64,000 bases of DNA. It comes from an uncultured Clostridium sp. (GTDB lineage: Bacteria; Bacillota; Clostridia; Clostridiales; Clostridiaceae). Where the stretch lies: positions 16,428 through 80,427 of the forward strand of contig URKQ01000015.1 in assembly GCA_900548455.1 (NCBI GenBank). Direction: 5' to 3'. The notes beneath the pieces are model-generated. The model worked only from the letters and a program-made list of their open reading frames with translations. It did not search any database and was not told the DNA's origin. Of this stretch, positions 50,573 to 58,695 are shown piece by piece. The position numbers and the translations under genes were made by a program. Numbering within the stretch: the stretch's first letter is position 1; each line of letters starts with the position of its first letter.

Positions 50573-50974
50573 ATGAAAAAGTTACCAATCTTATTACTTA
50601 CATGTACTTTGTTAGCTGGAGGAATGGCATTTAATAGTTCTAAAACTGTACTTGCAGCAGATAATAGTGTATCAAACAATACTTCGGCTAGAAATAAAGT
50701 TATAACTACCATGTCAAGCAGCTATTATCATGGAGAACCTACACTTCGAGTAGGTTCAGATAATAAATACTATGTAGCAGATCTTCAAAGAAAATTAACA
50801 GATTTAGGCTATAACGTTGGAGGCGTTGATGGTATTTTTGGAGAAAATACTAGACAAGCAGTTGAGAAATTTCAAGAGAATTACGATTTAAGTGTTGATT
50901 GTATAGTTGGTCCTAATACTTGGGCTAAACTTAACGAAGCACATTGGTTTTACCTACATTCAAGCCAAAATTAA
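50573..50974 (+). CDS. Secreted peptidoglycan-binding protein
   Basis: Protein of 133 residues: signal peptide about 1-32 (LPILLLTCTLLAGGMAF, cleavage after LAA), a short linker, then one PG_binding_1 domain (YVADLQRKLTDLGYNVGGVD, GIFGENTRQAVEKFQENYDL, VGPNTWAKLNEA). No catalytic domain follows, so it binds the wall only. GAGGTG site; own terminator downstream. Confidence 0.9.
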   Translation: MKKLPILLLTCTLLAGGMAFNSSKTVLAADNSVSNNTSARNKVITTMSSSYYHGEPTLRVGSDNKYYVADLQRKLTDLGYNVGGVDGIFGENTRQAVEKFQENYDLSVDCIVGPNTWAKLNEAHWFYLHSSQN

Positions 50975-51040
50975 ATACCATTTTAATTACTATTAAGTAA
51001 TTAGGTAAAGCTGCAAACCACTTTCATAAAATTTATGAAA

Positions 51041-51096
51041 AAAAAGCAAATTAGGATATCTCTAAGCTATCATGAGATATCCTAATTTGCTTTTTT
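51041..51096. terminator. Long bidirectional terminator
   Basis: AAAAGCAAATTAGGATATCT and AGATATCCTAATTTGCTTTT pair through about 21 bp, with A and T runs on either end. It separates the wall-binding gene from the PadR-DUF2812 pair. Confidence 0.92.
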
Positions 51097-51128
51097 ATTT
51101 TACTCTTTAGTTAGAAAAAGTATCTCTA

Positions 51129-51677
51129 TTATCTTCTTATTCTTTTTTTTAATATGCAAAATTGAATTCCAAATTGAATAAAAAGGATAACATATAAAAT
51201 GAATAAACCTACAAACATACCAAATAATATATAACTTACATTTCTACCAACATTATATTGTAGAAATAATTGTGGTACAATGCAGCAAAAGAATATTACG
51301 ATAAGTGGTATAATTTTACCCTTAAATACTCTATTTATCATATCTAATCGTGATTCATCATCACAAAAAATTCCTTCATTCTCTTTTAGTTGAGAAACTG
51401 GTTTTCGAAAATAGCTATACCCAGCCATTTCAGTGATATATTCCCATCCACAATCCTGAAACATCTGTATATATTCACTTTTATTTTCCAATCCGTCTTT
51501 ATTATAATCTAATTGATAAAGAACATCTTCATTTTCACACTTTTCAAAATGATAAAAGCCTGGTAAATTCGTGCCTATTAACTTCCAACCATTTTCATGT
51601 TGCTTTCTTAACCAATCTTGTTCCTTTTCATATTCTGGTACAGAAAAAAAAGCTATCTTAGTTTTTGTACAACTCAT
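51129..51677 (-). CDS. DUF2812 membrane protein
   Basis: Protein of 182 residues: cytoplasmic part with FFSVPEYEKEQDWLRKQHEN, GWKLIGTNLPGFYHFEKCEN and QMFQDCGWEYITEMAGYSYF, the DUF2812 signature repeated in two halves. Two membrane helices follow (about 125-170). DUF2812 genes are standard partners of PadR regulators. Its start overlaps the PadR stop by four bases. Function unknown. Confidence 0.9.
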   Translation of the reverse strand: MSCTKTKIAFFSVPEYEKEQDWLRKQHENGWKLIGTNLPGFYHFEKCENEDVLYQLDYNKDGLENKSEYIQMFQDCGWEYITEMAGYSYFRKPVSQLKENEGIFCDDESRLDMINRVFKGKIIPLIVIFFCCIVPQLFLQYNVGRNVSYILFGMFVGLFILYVILFIQFGIQFCILKKRIRR

Positions 51678-51991
51678 AATCTCACCTCATTTAAATTATT
51701 ATACAAACGCTCGATACGTTTCATTTCAATTGTTAATACCTCATTGCCAAGATCTGTAATTTTATAAATTTTTCGTTTCTCTTCCTCTCGAATAAATCTT
51801 ATCAGACCATCTTTCTCCATTTTAGAAAGGCTTCCATACATTGTCCCAGGGCTCAATCTAATTTCTCCCTTTGTTAAGGCTTCAACCTTTTGAATTATGC
51901 TATACCCGTGCATCTCCTCTTGAAGACACAGAAGTATATAAAAACCTGTTTCTGTCATTGGCATATAAACCTTTTTTATATGAGCATCCAT
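51674..51991 (-). CDS. PadR-family transcription regulator
   Basis: Regulator of 105 residues: ETGFYILLCLQEEMHGYSII, QKVEALTKGEIRLSPGTMYG, SLSKMEKDGLIRFI. Small PadR form with winged helix and one dimer helix. It likely represses its own operon through the palindrome at 52018-52054, which covers the -10 box of its promoter, and probably also the small membrane protein gene upstream, whose promoter region is related. Confidence 0.92.
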   Translation of the reverse strand: MDAHIKKVYMPMTETGFYILLCLQEEMHGYSIIQKVEALTKGEIRLSPGTMYGSLSKMEKDGLIRFIREEEKRKIYKITDLGNEVLTIEMKRIERLYNNLNEVRL

Positions 51992-52017
51992 ACATATCCT
52001 CCTATGTGCAATGTACT

Positions 52018-52065
52018 ATCGCACTGCTATATACTTAGTATATTGTACTGCGATATATATGTCAA
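52018..52065 (-). promoter_or_regulatory. PadR promoter with 37-bp palindromic operator
   Basis: On the minus strand TTGACA, 17 bases, TATACT: near-perfect promoter. Over it lies ATCGCA-N5-ATATACTTAGTATAT-N5-TGCGAT, symmetric about 52036, with perfect inner and outer arms. A related stretch (CTATCGCACTACAATATATA) precedes the gene at 52154. Confidence 0.85.
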
Positions 52066-52109
52066 TATATAACAACAACAAAATATTTTTTTGAAAATAT
52101 AAAATAAAA

Positions 52110-52142
52110 ATACCGCATATCCATCTCTGAATAATACGGTAT
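52110..52142 (-). terminator. TACCG-type hairpin terminator, copy 3
   Basis: ATACCGCAT...AATACGGTAT with TCCATCTCTGAA inside; T run on the minus strand. Identical over 33 bases to copy 4 at 52589. Confidence 0.75.
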
Positions 52143-52153
52143 TACAATTTCTA

Positions 52154-52465
52154 CTATTTTGAATTTCCTTTTTGATATACAATTAATGTTACTATGTTTA
52201 ATATGATAGTAACAACAAGAAGCACTGCTGAAACAAAGTTTACAGCCCCTGCTGTATCCATCAATGCAGTCCAGTCTGCAATCTTAACTAAATAATTGTT
52301 ATAAAAAATCTGACAACTTAATGAAATAGCACATGCACTAGTACTCATAGCTGATAAAGTAGCCCAATTATTATTATCATGATTCTTAATTTTAACTAAA
52401 TTAATTATTGGTAGTATCCAAGCTATTAAACCTAATATCAAGCTAGCAAAATTTAATATCCACAT
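52154..52465 (-). CDS. Small membrane protein in PadR neighbourhood
   Basis: A 103-residue protein with three hydrophobic helices (ILNFASLILGLIAWILPIIN; a middle one; VNFVSAVLLVVTIILNIVTL) and short loops. Function unknown. It is bracketed by near-identical hairpins and by related promoter sequence, as if duplicated as a promoter-gene-terminator unit. GGGAGGTG site. Confidence 0.7.
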   Translation of the reverse strand: MWILNFASLILGLIAWILPIINLVKIKNHDNNNWATLSAMSTSACAISLSCQIFYNNYLVKIADWTALMDTAGAVNFVSAVLLVVTIILNIVTLIVYQKGNSK

Positions 52466-52482
52466 AACCTTAACACCTCCCT

Positions 52483-52621
52483 GTATGTAATACGCTATCG
52501 CACTACAATATATATCAATATTTCACAAAAGCAAAATAATTTTTTCTGAAATGATTAAAAAATATTCACTTTAAAATATCAAATAAAAATACCGCATATC
52601 CATCTCTGAATAATACGGTAT
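52483..52621 (-). repeat. Direct repeat of PadR promoter-to-hairpin segment
   Basis: Comparable to 52006-52142: both begin with ATGTA, CTATCGCACT, an AATATATAT-type stretch and CAATAT, and end with AATAAAAATACCGCATATCC plus the rest of the hairpin. The small membrane protein gene lies between the two copies. Confidence 0.7.
52589..52621 (-). terminator. TACCG-type hairpin, copy 4
   Basis: Same 33-base hairpin as at 52110. It follows a second stem (GGCTCTGT/ACAGAGCC, 52627-52678), which is probably the main terminator of the Mn-catalase gene. Confidence 0.75.
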
Positions 52622-52626
52622 AAAAA

Positions 52627-52678
52627 GGCTCTGTGAGCATAACTTGTATATTCTATCAATGCATTTTACTACAGAGCC
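52627..52678 (-). terminator. Terminator of Mn-catalase gene
   Basis: GGCTCTGT and ACAGAGCC pair, with ATGCAT-type inner pairing. It begins eight bases after the catalase stop codon. Confidence 0.6.
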
Positions 52679-52686
52679 ATAAAAAA

Positions 52687-53358
52687 TTATCTTCTTGGGT
52701 TTTCAAATGAAGGTGGTGTTGGATTCGGAGCTTCATGAGAAGGTCCAGGATTTGATAAATTAAAATATAACTTGGAATCTTCAGTAACTCCAAAATCCTT
52801 ATTAGAACCACTTTTTTGAACTTTGTTAAGTGCTTCTCTAAATAATGCATTATGTGCTTCTTCCCTATTAAGTAAGAAGTCTATTGTTGCTCTTACTTCT
52901 TTGTCTTCTATTTGTCTATACAAATATTCATAAACTACTTTTGCTCTTTGTTCAGATGCTATATTAGATAATAAATCAGCAACTAAATCTCCCGTAACAG
53001 TTACATAATCCGCGGTCCATGGTGCTCCAGATGAGTTAATTAGTACAGGTGACAATCCACATTGAACATGCGTTTGGATTTCCCCACTACTTACTTCTTT
53101 ATTATTAACATCATGACCATTTAATAAATTTATTGTTTGTGCAACCATTTCCATATGACTAAGCTCTTCCGCCCCAATATCTAAAAATAAATCCTTTATT
53201 TCAGGATCCTTTATTCTAAAACTTTGTGATATATATTGCATTGCTGCCTTTAACTCACCATTACCACCACCTAGTTGCTCTTGCATTAACACAGCATACT
53301 GAGGATTGGGTTTTTCTACCTTAACTTCGTGTAATAGTTGTTTTTTATGTTCAAACAT
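52687..53358 (-). CDS. Manganese catalase family protein (CotJC-like)
   Basis: Protein of 223 residues with the ferritin-like di-manganese core: GGNGELKAAMQYISQSFRIK, FLDIGAEELSHMEMVAQTIN, and SNIASEQRAKVVYEYLYRQI with REEAHNALFREAL, supplying the Glu and His ligands. It removes hydrogen peroxide. It is shorter than classic Mn catalases and like spore-coat CotJC, with a Pro-rich tail (PGPSHEAPNPTPPSFENP). In sporulating clostridia such proteins are found in spore coats (known for the family). Confidence 0.9.
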   Translation of the reverse strand: MFEHKKQLLHEVKVEKPNPQYAVLMQEQLGGGNGELKAAMQYISQSFRIKDPEIKDLFLDIGAEELSHMEMVAQTINLLNGHDVNNKEVSSGEIQTHVQCGLSPVLINSSGAPWTADYVTVTGDLVADLLSNIASEQRAKVVYEYLYRQIEDKEVRATIDFLLNREEAHNALFREALNKVQKSGSNKDFGVTEDSKLYFNLSNPGPSHEAPNPTPPSFENPRR

Positions 53359-53464
53359 ATCCCTACCTCCTAATAATATATTTTTATCAAATCTATTATT
53401 AGCGTAACTTTGAATTAATATGCTTATATAAATCTTGCATTAGTTATTAAACAATAGAAATTAT

Positions 53465-54172
53465 CTAGGCTTTCTTTTTTGCTATATAAAAAACTTTATA
53501 TGTTCTATCTTCTATAGGATCCATTCTAAAGTTTCTATATCTACCAACTATTTCAAACCCCACATTTATAAGATACTCATCCATTTTGTCTACTGAATAG
53601 GCTCTTTGTATATGCTTCTCTAAGTTATTATTGCCAAAATCAAACAGTGTTGTTCCTATCCCATTTGTTTTATCATATTCTAATATTTGCTTAAAGTTAA
53701 GCCCATCAAATTCTCTATTAATCGATCCAAAATGTTTATCCTCATATAAATAAGGTGTGTTAATATCAAAAATAAAAAATCCATTGTTTTTTAAATGATT
53801 ATAAATAGTATCTATTGTAGCTTCCATATCTTCATCAGAAGTTACATAATTAATAGCATCAAAAGCGCAAGTAATCATATCAAATGTTTTATTCAATTTA
53901 AAATTTCTCATATCCGATACTGTAAAGTCAATTCCTTTTGTTGTTTCATTTGCTACCTTAATCATATCCTCTGAAATATCTATTCCACTAACATCAAAGT
54001 TCATATTTCTCAACTTATTTGCAAGTATTCCTGTACCACAACCCACATCTAAGATTGAATTTATATTTAAATTGAACTTATTAATTACATTTGTAATTAA
54101 TTCTACATATCTAACGCTATCTTTTCCCCAGTCCTTTTTATAAAACTTAGACAATTGCTCATATGGTTTCAT
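53465..54172 (-). CDS. Class I SAM-dependent methyltransferase
   Basis: Methyltransferase of 235 residues: NSILDVGCGTGILANKLRNM (motif I), FDVSGIDISEDMIKVANETT (motif II), FDMITCAFDAINYVTSDEDM (motif IV) and GFFIFDINTPYLYEDKHFGS. It resembles small-molecule methylases of the glycine/sarcosine or antibiotic type; substrate unknown. Single-gene unit with a GGGG site. Confidence 0.87.
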   Translation of the reverse strand: MKPYEQLSKFYKKDWGKDSVRYVELITNVINKFNLNINSILDVGCGTGILANKLRNMNFDVSGIDISEDMIKVANETTKGIDFTVSDMRNFKLNKTFDMITCAFDAINYVTSDEDMEATIDTIYNHLKNNGFFIFDINTPYLYEDKHFGSINREFDGLNFKQILEYDKTNGIGTTLFDFGNNNLEKHIQRAYSVDKMDEYLINVGFEIVGRYRNFRMDPIEDRTYKVFYIAKKKA

Positions 54173-54270
54173 CTCAAATCCCCTTTTTATAACTATAAAC
54201 TATATAAATATGATTCCAAAATAATATGAGTACCAATTTTCTTAAATATCAACTACTCTTTTTCAAATTT

Positions 54271-54393
54271 CTAAAATATTTTCTTGAAATTTTTTTGTGA
54301 TTTATTCTCCTCGTAGCCACAAGCTTTATAAAAAGCATGTGCTCCAATTCTCGTTTCACCCGATACCAATCTCACACCAAAAGCACCAGTATC
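54271..54393 (-). pseudogene. GNAT C-terminal fragment
   Basis: About 40 codons read DTGAFGVRLVSGETRIGAHA followed by FYKACGYEENKSQKNFKKIF and a stop. This is the last part of a GNAT (alpha4 with the FYKACGY motif). No start, no acetyl-CoA loop. It lies between the methyltransferase and an intact GNAT of another type, so it is a remnant of a lost gene. Confidence 0.8.
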
Positions 54394-54412
54394 TTTTTAT
54401 ATTAAGTAAAGT

Positions 54413-54913
54413 TCACCAATCTAAGTATAAAATATCTTCAATAATAACCTCGCCATAAATTTCATCTTTTTGCTCTGATACCACCTTTGCACCCATATAT
54501 TCATAGAATTTTATAGATGAGTTGCCTCTTAAGCAATTAATTATAACTGATGAGAATCCTTTGTTTTTCAATATATTAATGGCACTTAAAAATAATTCCT
54601 TTCCTATCCCATCACCTTGAAAACCATGTAAAACATACAACGCTTTAATTTCTCCTGACTTATTAAAAAATTCATTTCTTGACTTTCCATAACTACAAAA
54701 ACCAACAATGGTATTATCAACAGTTGCTACAATGAAATCATTATCTATTTCCATTGTTGCACGTTTCTTTTCTGCTAAAAATTTTAGCTCCTTAATTCTT
54801 TTGTCAATGACTTCATCTGGTATTAAACCTGCGTATGTTAATTTCCATGTATACACATTTACTATACTTATTCCTAATGCATCGCTTGTATTTGCTTTGC
54901 GAATTTCAAACAT
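54413..54913 (-). CDS. GNAT-family N-acetyltransferase
   Basis: GNAT of 166 residues: IRKANTSDALGISIVNVYTW, KLTYAGLIPDEVIDKRIKEL, loop VLHGFQGDGIGKELFLSAIN, end GNSSIKFYEYMGAKVVSEQK. The N-terminus (VYTWKLTYAGLIPDEVID) is that of the common clostridial GNAT group to which the fragment at 5947-6123 also belongs. Substrate unknown. AGGTAAAAG site. Confidence 0.88.
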   Translation of the reverse strand: MFEIRKANTSDALGISIVNVYTWKLTYAGLIPDEVIDKRIKELKFLAEKKRATMEIDNDFIVATVDNTIVGFCSYGKSRNEFFNKSGEIKALYVLHGFQGDGIGKELFLSAINILKNKGFSSVIINCLRGNSSIKFYEYMGAKVVSEQKDEIYGEVIIEDILYLDW

Positions 54914-54974
54914 ACTTTTACCTCAAAATTCTTCTTTATTTTTAATAAAGCCTAACTAATGCTAGTACTTTTAT

Positions 54975-55865
54975 CTATAACTTTGGAAGAATATCATTCC
55001 ACATTGCACGAAGAATATCCTTATGATTGATTTCATTATGGGATGTAACAGTAATAACAGCGTTATAATCAGTTAACACCACACATAATTGACCATACAT
55101 ACCATCTGCTCGATAAGTGTTTGGCCGTGTACATTTCCAAACCTGATATCCATAGCCACCCATTGTTTCAGCATCATTTTTTGATGAGGTATCCACCCAA
55201 TCAGAATGCATGAATTTTACATAATCAGCAGGAACAATTTGATTATCCTTATATACACCATTTTGAAGTAAAGTTATTCCTATGCGTGAAAACTCCTCAG
55301 TAGTTAGATATAACCCTCCTGAACAGGATGTATGTCCATGTTGGCAGGTACTCCATTGAGGATTTACAATTTCTAACCTATCAAACAAGCGAGGCTTTAA
55401 ATACTCCAACATTATTTTACCGCTCACTTTTTCTACAACCCGTCCAAGCATGTAACTACATAAATCCTCATAGTAGAAATTAGAACCAGCTTCTCTTTTC
55501 ATCTCAGTCATAAAGAAAATCTCTGCCCTATCTTTAGAATTATATTGACTAAAATTCTCAGACATATGTCCAGAGCTCATCTGTAACAAATGTCGAATAG
55601 TTATTTTTTCAGAACCTGGATAAGCTATATCCTTGTACTCTGGGAAAAAATCTAGCACATAATCCGACAATCTTAAACGGCCTTCACTTTCCGCTATACC
55701 AATTCCTACTGATACAAAAGTTTTTGATGCAGAATAGAGATTTTCTCTATCATTACTTCGAAATCGATGTTCGGCTAGCTGTTTTCCATTTTGATAAACA
55801 TTAATACCGTATACCCCCAAATTTTTTTCAATTACAGAAAGTTGAAAATCCGATAACAATCCCAT
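54975..55865 (-). CDS. Serine hydrolase (beta-lactamase/PBP4 family)
   Basis: Protein of 296 residues with the class-C-type catalytic Ser-x-x-Lys in LYSASKTFVSVGIGIAES, a Tyr motif in FYYEDLCSYMLGRVVEK, and a third region around YRADGMYGQLCVV. IRHLLQMSSGHMSENF is typical of the esterase/peptidase group. No signal peptide, so it acts in the cytoplasm. Likely an esterase or amidase; true beta-lactam cleavage is unproven. Confidence 0.85.
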   Translation of the reverse strand: MGLLSDFQLSVIEKNLGVYGINVYQNGKQLAEHRFRSNDRENLYSASKTFVSVGIGIAESEGRLRLSDYVLDFFPEYKDIAYPGSEKITIRHLLQMSSGHMSENFSQYNSKDRAEIFFMTEMKREAGSNFYYEDLCSYMLGRVVEKVSGKIMLEYLKPRLFDRLEIVNPQWSTCQHGHTSCSGGLYLTTEEFSRIGITLLQNGVYKDNQIVPADYVKFMHSDWVDTSSKNDAETMGGYGYQVWKCTRPNTYRADGMYGQLCVVLTDYNAVITVTSHNEINHKDILRAMWNDILPKL

Positions 55866-55923
55866 TTAAATCCCCCCATATAATAATACTATTGTTCGTA
55901 AAACCCAAACAATAAATTGGACT

Positions 55924-56370
55924 TTATACAACTAATTGCTTTGTAAAACAAATAATTCGATTAGCCTCAGTAAACCCTATAGCTAAATGAAATTCTAAAC
56001 TTTCTGTATTATCTATTTCACAATCACTGGCAAATTCTTTACATCCTATTTCCATTGCCCACTTTTCACAAGCTTTACAAAGCATCTTAGCTATATTGTT
56101 TTTTCTAAATTCCTGCCTTACATAAATCCCCTCTAAGTAACCAACTGGATTGCTCTCTGTCCCCTCAACATAATCTCTTCTTATTCCACATTGTGCAACC
56201 CCTACTGGAATGTTATCCATATAAGCTATAAACACTTCTGATTCATTAGATATAATAGCTTCTTTTAATTCTGATTGTAAATCATTTATATCTGAACTAC
56301 CCCACATCTTATGAAATAATTCTCCTGCTGTGTAACTGTTTTCTGGTTTAGCTTTACAAATTTTAATCAT
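55924..56370 (-). CDS. AAC(6')-like aminoglycoside acetyltransferase
   Basis: GNAT of 148 residues closely resembling aminoglycoside 6'-N-acetyltransferases: AGELFHKMWGSSDINDLQSE, VGVAQCGIRRDYVEGTESNP, VGYLEGIYVRQEFRKNNIAK, CKEFASDCEIDNTESLEFHL and AIGFTEANRIICFTKQL. These enzymes acetylate the 6'-amine of kanamycin-type drugs. The acetyl-CoA loop is R-K-N-N-I-A. Start at MIKI after GGAGGTG. Resistance itself is inferred from family. Confidence 0.88.
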   Translation of the reverse strand: MIKICKAKPENSYTAGELFHKMWGSSDINDLQSELKEAIISNESEVFIAYMDNIPVGVAQCGIRRDYVEGTESNPVGYLEGIYVRQEFRKNNIAKMLCKACEKWAMEIGCKEFASDCEIDNTESLEFHLAIGFTEANRIICFTKQLVV

Positions 56371-56389
56371 ATTTAAATACACCTCCTTC

Positions 56390-56663
56390 TTATACTGTAT
56401 AACTATTTAATCCATTTTCTCTTATTTCATTTAATCCATCACTTAAAGCATCCATAGAATTATATGAACCTAAGGCTATTCCCGGTATAAATATTATATC
56501 TGGAAGGAACTTTTTTTGTTGTAAATTTATAGTATTCACTAAGGTAGTTAATGTTCCCACCTCTTGATGCATGATTATGCAAATCACTCTTAGGTATATT
56601 TCTAATTCCGTTTAAATCATTACTTTCCAGAGCTTTTATAAAATTTTCTTCCATAATTTTCAC
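56390..56663 (-). pseudogene. Frameshifted adenosine-deaminase-like fragment
   Basis: Reads MEENFIKALESNDLNGIRNI then PKSDLHNHASRGGNINYLSE, the N-terminus of an adenosine-deaminase-like hydrolase with its metal-binding His-x-His. It breaks off after YYK. A second frame continues with FIPGIALGSYNSMDALSDGL and NEIRENGLNSYTV, then a stop. Over 200 residues are missing. The gene is dead: one frameshift and a large 3' loss. Confidence 0.75.
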
Positions 56664-56694
56664 TCCATATTCCAGTCCTTTAATTTATATGTGG

Positions 56695-57291
56695 CTATTT
56701 TACCACAGATTGTTTATAACGAATTAGATGCTCACAATAATCATCATACATTGCATTTTTTCTAACTTCACAAACTAAGTTGGGATTAAATCCTTCAACA
56801 AATGGTGGATCACCAGCACAATGAAAGTTATACATTAGATCAGACATGCCTAGTTCTTTTGCTAATATGCCAACGGGGCACCGGTTAGCACATCTTTTGA
56901 AAAGTATGTAGTCATCACCTTTTTCTACTATTGTATCCTCCCCACAAAATGGAATTATATCTTCCAATGAATTATTACCTTGGGATATAGCAAATTCATG
57001 ACCTGCCTTTAACCTTTCTTCTTTGTCTAAATCCCTTAGTATTTCTACAACTTCATCACCGTATTTCTCTTTGCATAAATTTATTATATTAGCTGTTTGT
57101 TTCATATAAAAGCCTAAAGATTCTTTCCAAGCATCTTCCCCAGCCTTAAGTACTTCTAAGACATCATCTCCATAGTGAGATCTTAGAGCTTCAGCAAATG
57201 AAATAGCTCGTTCCATTTGAAACGAATGAATTTCATCAAAGAAATATAAAGATTTAATTAAAGATTGAAGTTCTTGCTTTTTATCAACCAT
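56695..57291 (-). CDS. ATC-hydrolase-like protein
   Basis: Protein of 198 residues. It is helical at first (FQMERAISFAEALRSHYGDD), then has Cys-containing motifs DYILFKRCANRCPVGILAKE, YNFHCAGDPPFVEGFNP and a final YDDYCEHLIRY. This resembles the L-2-amino-thiazoline-4-carboxylate hydrolase family (PF14196), a conserved Cys-rich enzyme group. ATC hydrolase opens the ring to give cysteine in one known pathway. I do not claim that reaction here. Confidence 0.75.
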   Translation of the reverse strand: MVDKKQELQSLIKSLYFFDEIHSFQMERAISFAEALRSHYGDDVLEVLKAGEDAWKESLGFYMKQTANIINLCKEKYGDEVVEILRDLDKEERLKAGHEFAISQGNNSLEDIIPFCGEDTIVEKGDDYILFKRCANRCPVGILAKELGMSDLMYNFHCAGDPPFVEGFNPNLVCEVRKNAMYDDYCEHLIRYKQSVVK

Positions 57292-57411
57292 GTGGAGCCC
57301 TCCTTTTTATAATCAAAGCACTCACAGAAATTTGTTAAAACCTGTGATTACTCTATTTTCATATTTTATTTTTGTTACTTCTGATGTTTAATATTAAAAT
57401 TGTATACTAAA

Positions 57412-57906
57412 TTATGCTTCAAATAATTTATTTAAGTATAACCCATATGGTATTTCATAATGTGTAGGATTATTATTTTTATCAATATAATGATGATCAG
57501 TATTTTGTAATTTTATTAATTCTGAAAATCCCCAGGCCTTATACATGGAGGTTAATCTTTCCGCATCATCATTATCTGCACCTATTGTCACTTCGCTAAA
57601 ACCTCTCTCTATAACCCTGCGTAAAACTCTTTGCATTAGCATCTTTCCCAGTCCACGTCCCTGAAATTCCTCGTCAACTCTAAAAGCACAAAGATATGCC
57701 CTTTCCTTACCATTGGCTTCCTCCTTATCTTCAGAATCCCAAAATATATAGAGTTCACCTATCAGTGAGCTATCTATTTCATTTTCAATTGTCCAAAATT
57801 CTATATTTCCTTTTTCAATGCCATCAATAAAATATGTTTGAGTAGGCAAGTTGCTATTTCCCCATAAATGTTTCAACTCGTCTTTTGAACCTATGCGAAT
57901 TACCAT
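57412..57906 (-). CDS. GNAT-family N-acetyltransferase
   Basis: GNAT of 164 residues: VIRIGSKDELKHLWGNSNLP, SSLIGELYIFWDSEDKEEAN, ERAYLCAFRVDEEFQGRGLG, KMLMQRVLRRVIERGF, and ERLTSMYKAWGFSELI. Loop Q-G-R-G-L-G is canonical. The end YEIPYGLYLNKL suggests its own subfamily. Substrate unknown. GGGGGA site. Confidence 0.86.
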   Translation of the reverse strand: MVIRIGSKDELKHLWGNSNLPTQTYFIDGIEKGNIEFWTIENEIDSSLIGELYIFWDSEDKEEANGKERAYLCAFRVDEEFQGRGLGKMLMQRVLRRVIERGFSEVTIGADNDDAERLTSMYKAWGFSELIKLQNTDHHYIDKNNNPTHYEIPYGLYLNKLFEA

Positions 57907-57988
57907 TTCTATTCCCCCTTTTTATATTTCTCTTTCCGTTCCTAGTCTAATTTTCACTAAAATCACCTTATACTTTAGTTCCTTAACT

Positions 57989-58651
57989 TTATTTTTTCTC
58001 TACAATTTCACCATTACTTTTCAAAATACTATTATCTGGAATATAACCTCTTGTAGAACTTAATGGATAAACAATACTATCTTTTCCTATTATTGTCCCT
58101 GGGTTTAAAACTGAGTTACATCCTACTTCAGCTGAATCGCCTACAATTGCACCAAATTTCCTTAAACCAGTTTCAATAATATCTGTACCATATCTTACTT
58201 TTACTAATGTTCCATCAGACTTTAAATTGGATGTTATTGCCCCTGCCCCCAAATGAGCTTTATACCCTAGTATTGAATCACCAATATAATTGTAGTGTGG
58301 CACCTGCACTTTATTAAAAAGGATTGAATTTTTAATTTCAGTTGAGTTTCCAATTACAACATTATTACCAATGATAACATTGTCTCTAATGTAAGCAGAA
58401 TGCCTGATTTCGCAATTGTAACCGATAATCGCTGGACCGTTTATAATAACATTTTTTTCTATAGTAGTGCCTTTACCAACCCACACAAATTCCTTTATCC
58501 TTTCAAAATCGCTTGGCAGATTTTTTGCGTATTCAAGAATGAAATCCTTAATTTCTGCAAGAGCTTCCCAAGGATACTTAACCCCTTCAAATATGGCTCT
58601 TGCATCTAATTCTTCAGTATTTAATAGTTCGTTTACAGAAACTTTCATCAT
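57989..58651 (-). CDS. Left-handed beta-helix acyltransferase-like protein
   Basis: Protein of 220 residues. A helical start (PWEALAEIKDFILEYAKNLP), then hexapeptide repeats (GKGTTIEKNVIINGPAIIGY, IRDNVIIGNNVVIGNSTEIK, VGDSAEVGCNSVLNPGTIIG). This matches the LbH part of GlmU-like sugar-nucleotide proteins, without the pyrophosphorylase domain. GAITSNLKSDGTLVKVRYG is the variable loop near the active site. It may acetylate a sugar; acceptor unknown. Tandem ATG after GGAGGA. Confidence 0.85.
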   Translation of the reverse strand: MMKVSVNELLNTEELDARAIFEGVKYPWEALAEIKDFILEYAKNLPSDFERIKEFVWVGKGTTIEKNVIINGPAIIGYNCEIRHSAYIRDNVIIGNNVVIGNSTEIKNSILFNKVQVPHYNYIGDSILGYKAHLGAGAITSNLKSDGTLVKVRYGTDIIETGLRKFGAIVGDSAEVGCNSVLNPGTIIGKDSIVYPLSSTRGYIPDNSILKSNGEIVEKK

Positions 58652-58695
58652 AATCCTCCTCTGATTTATTTTGTCATAATTTACTATAATAGAAA

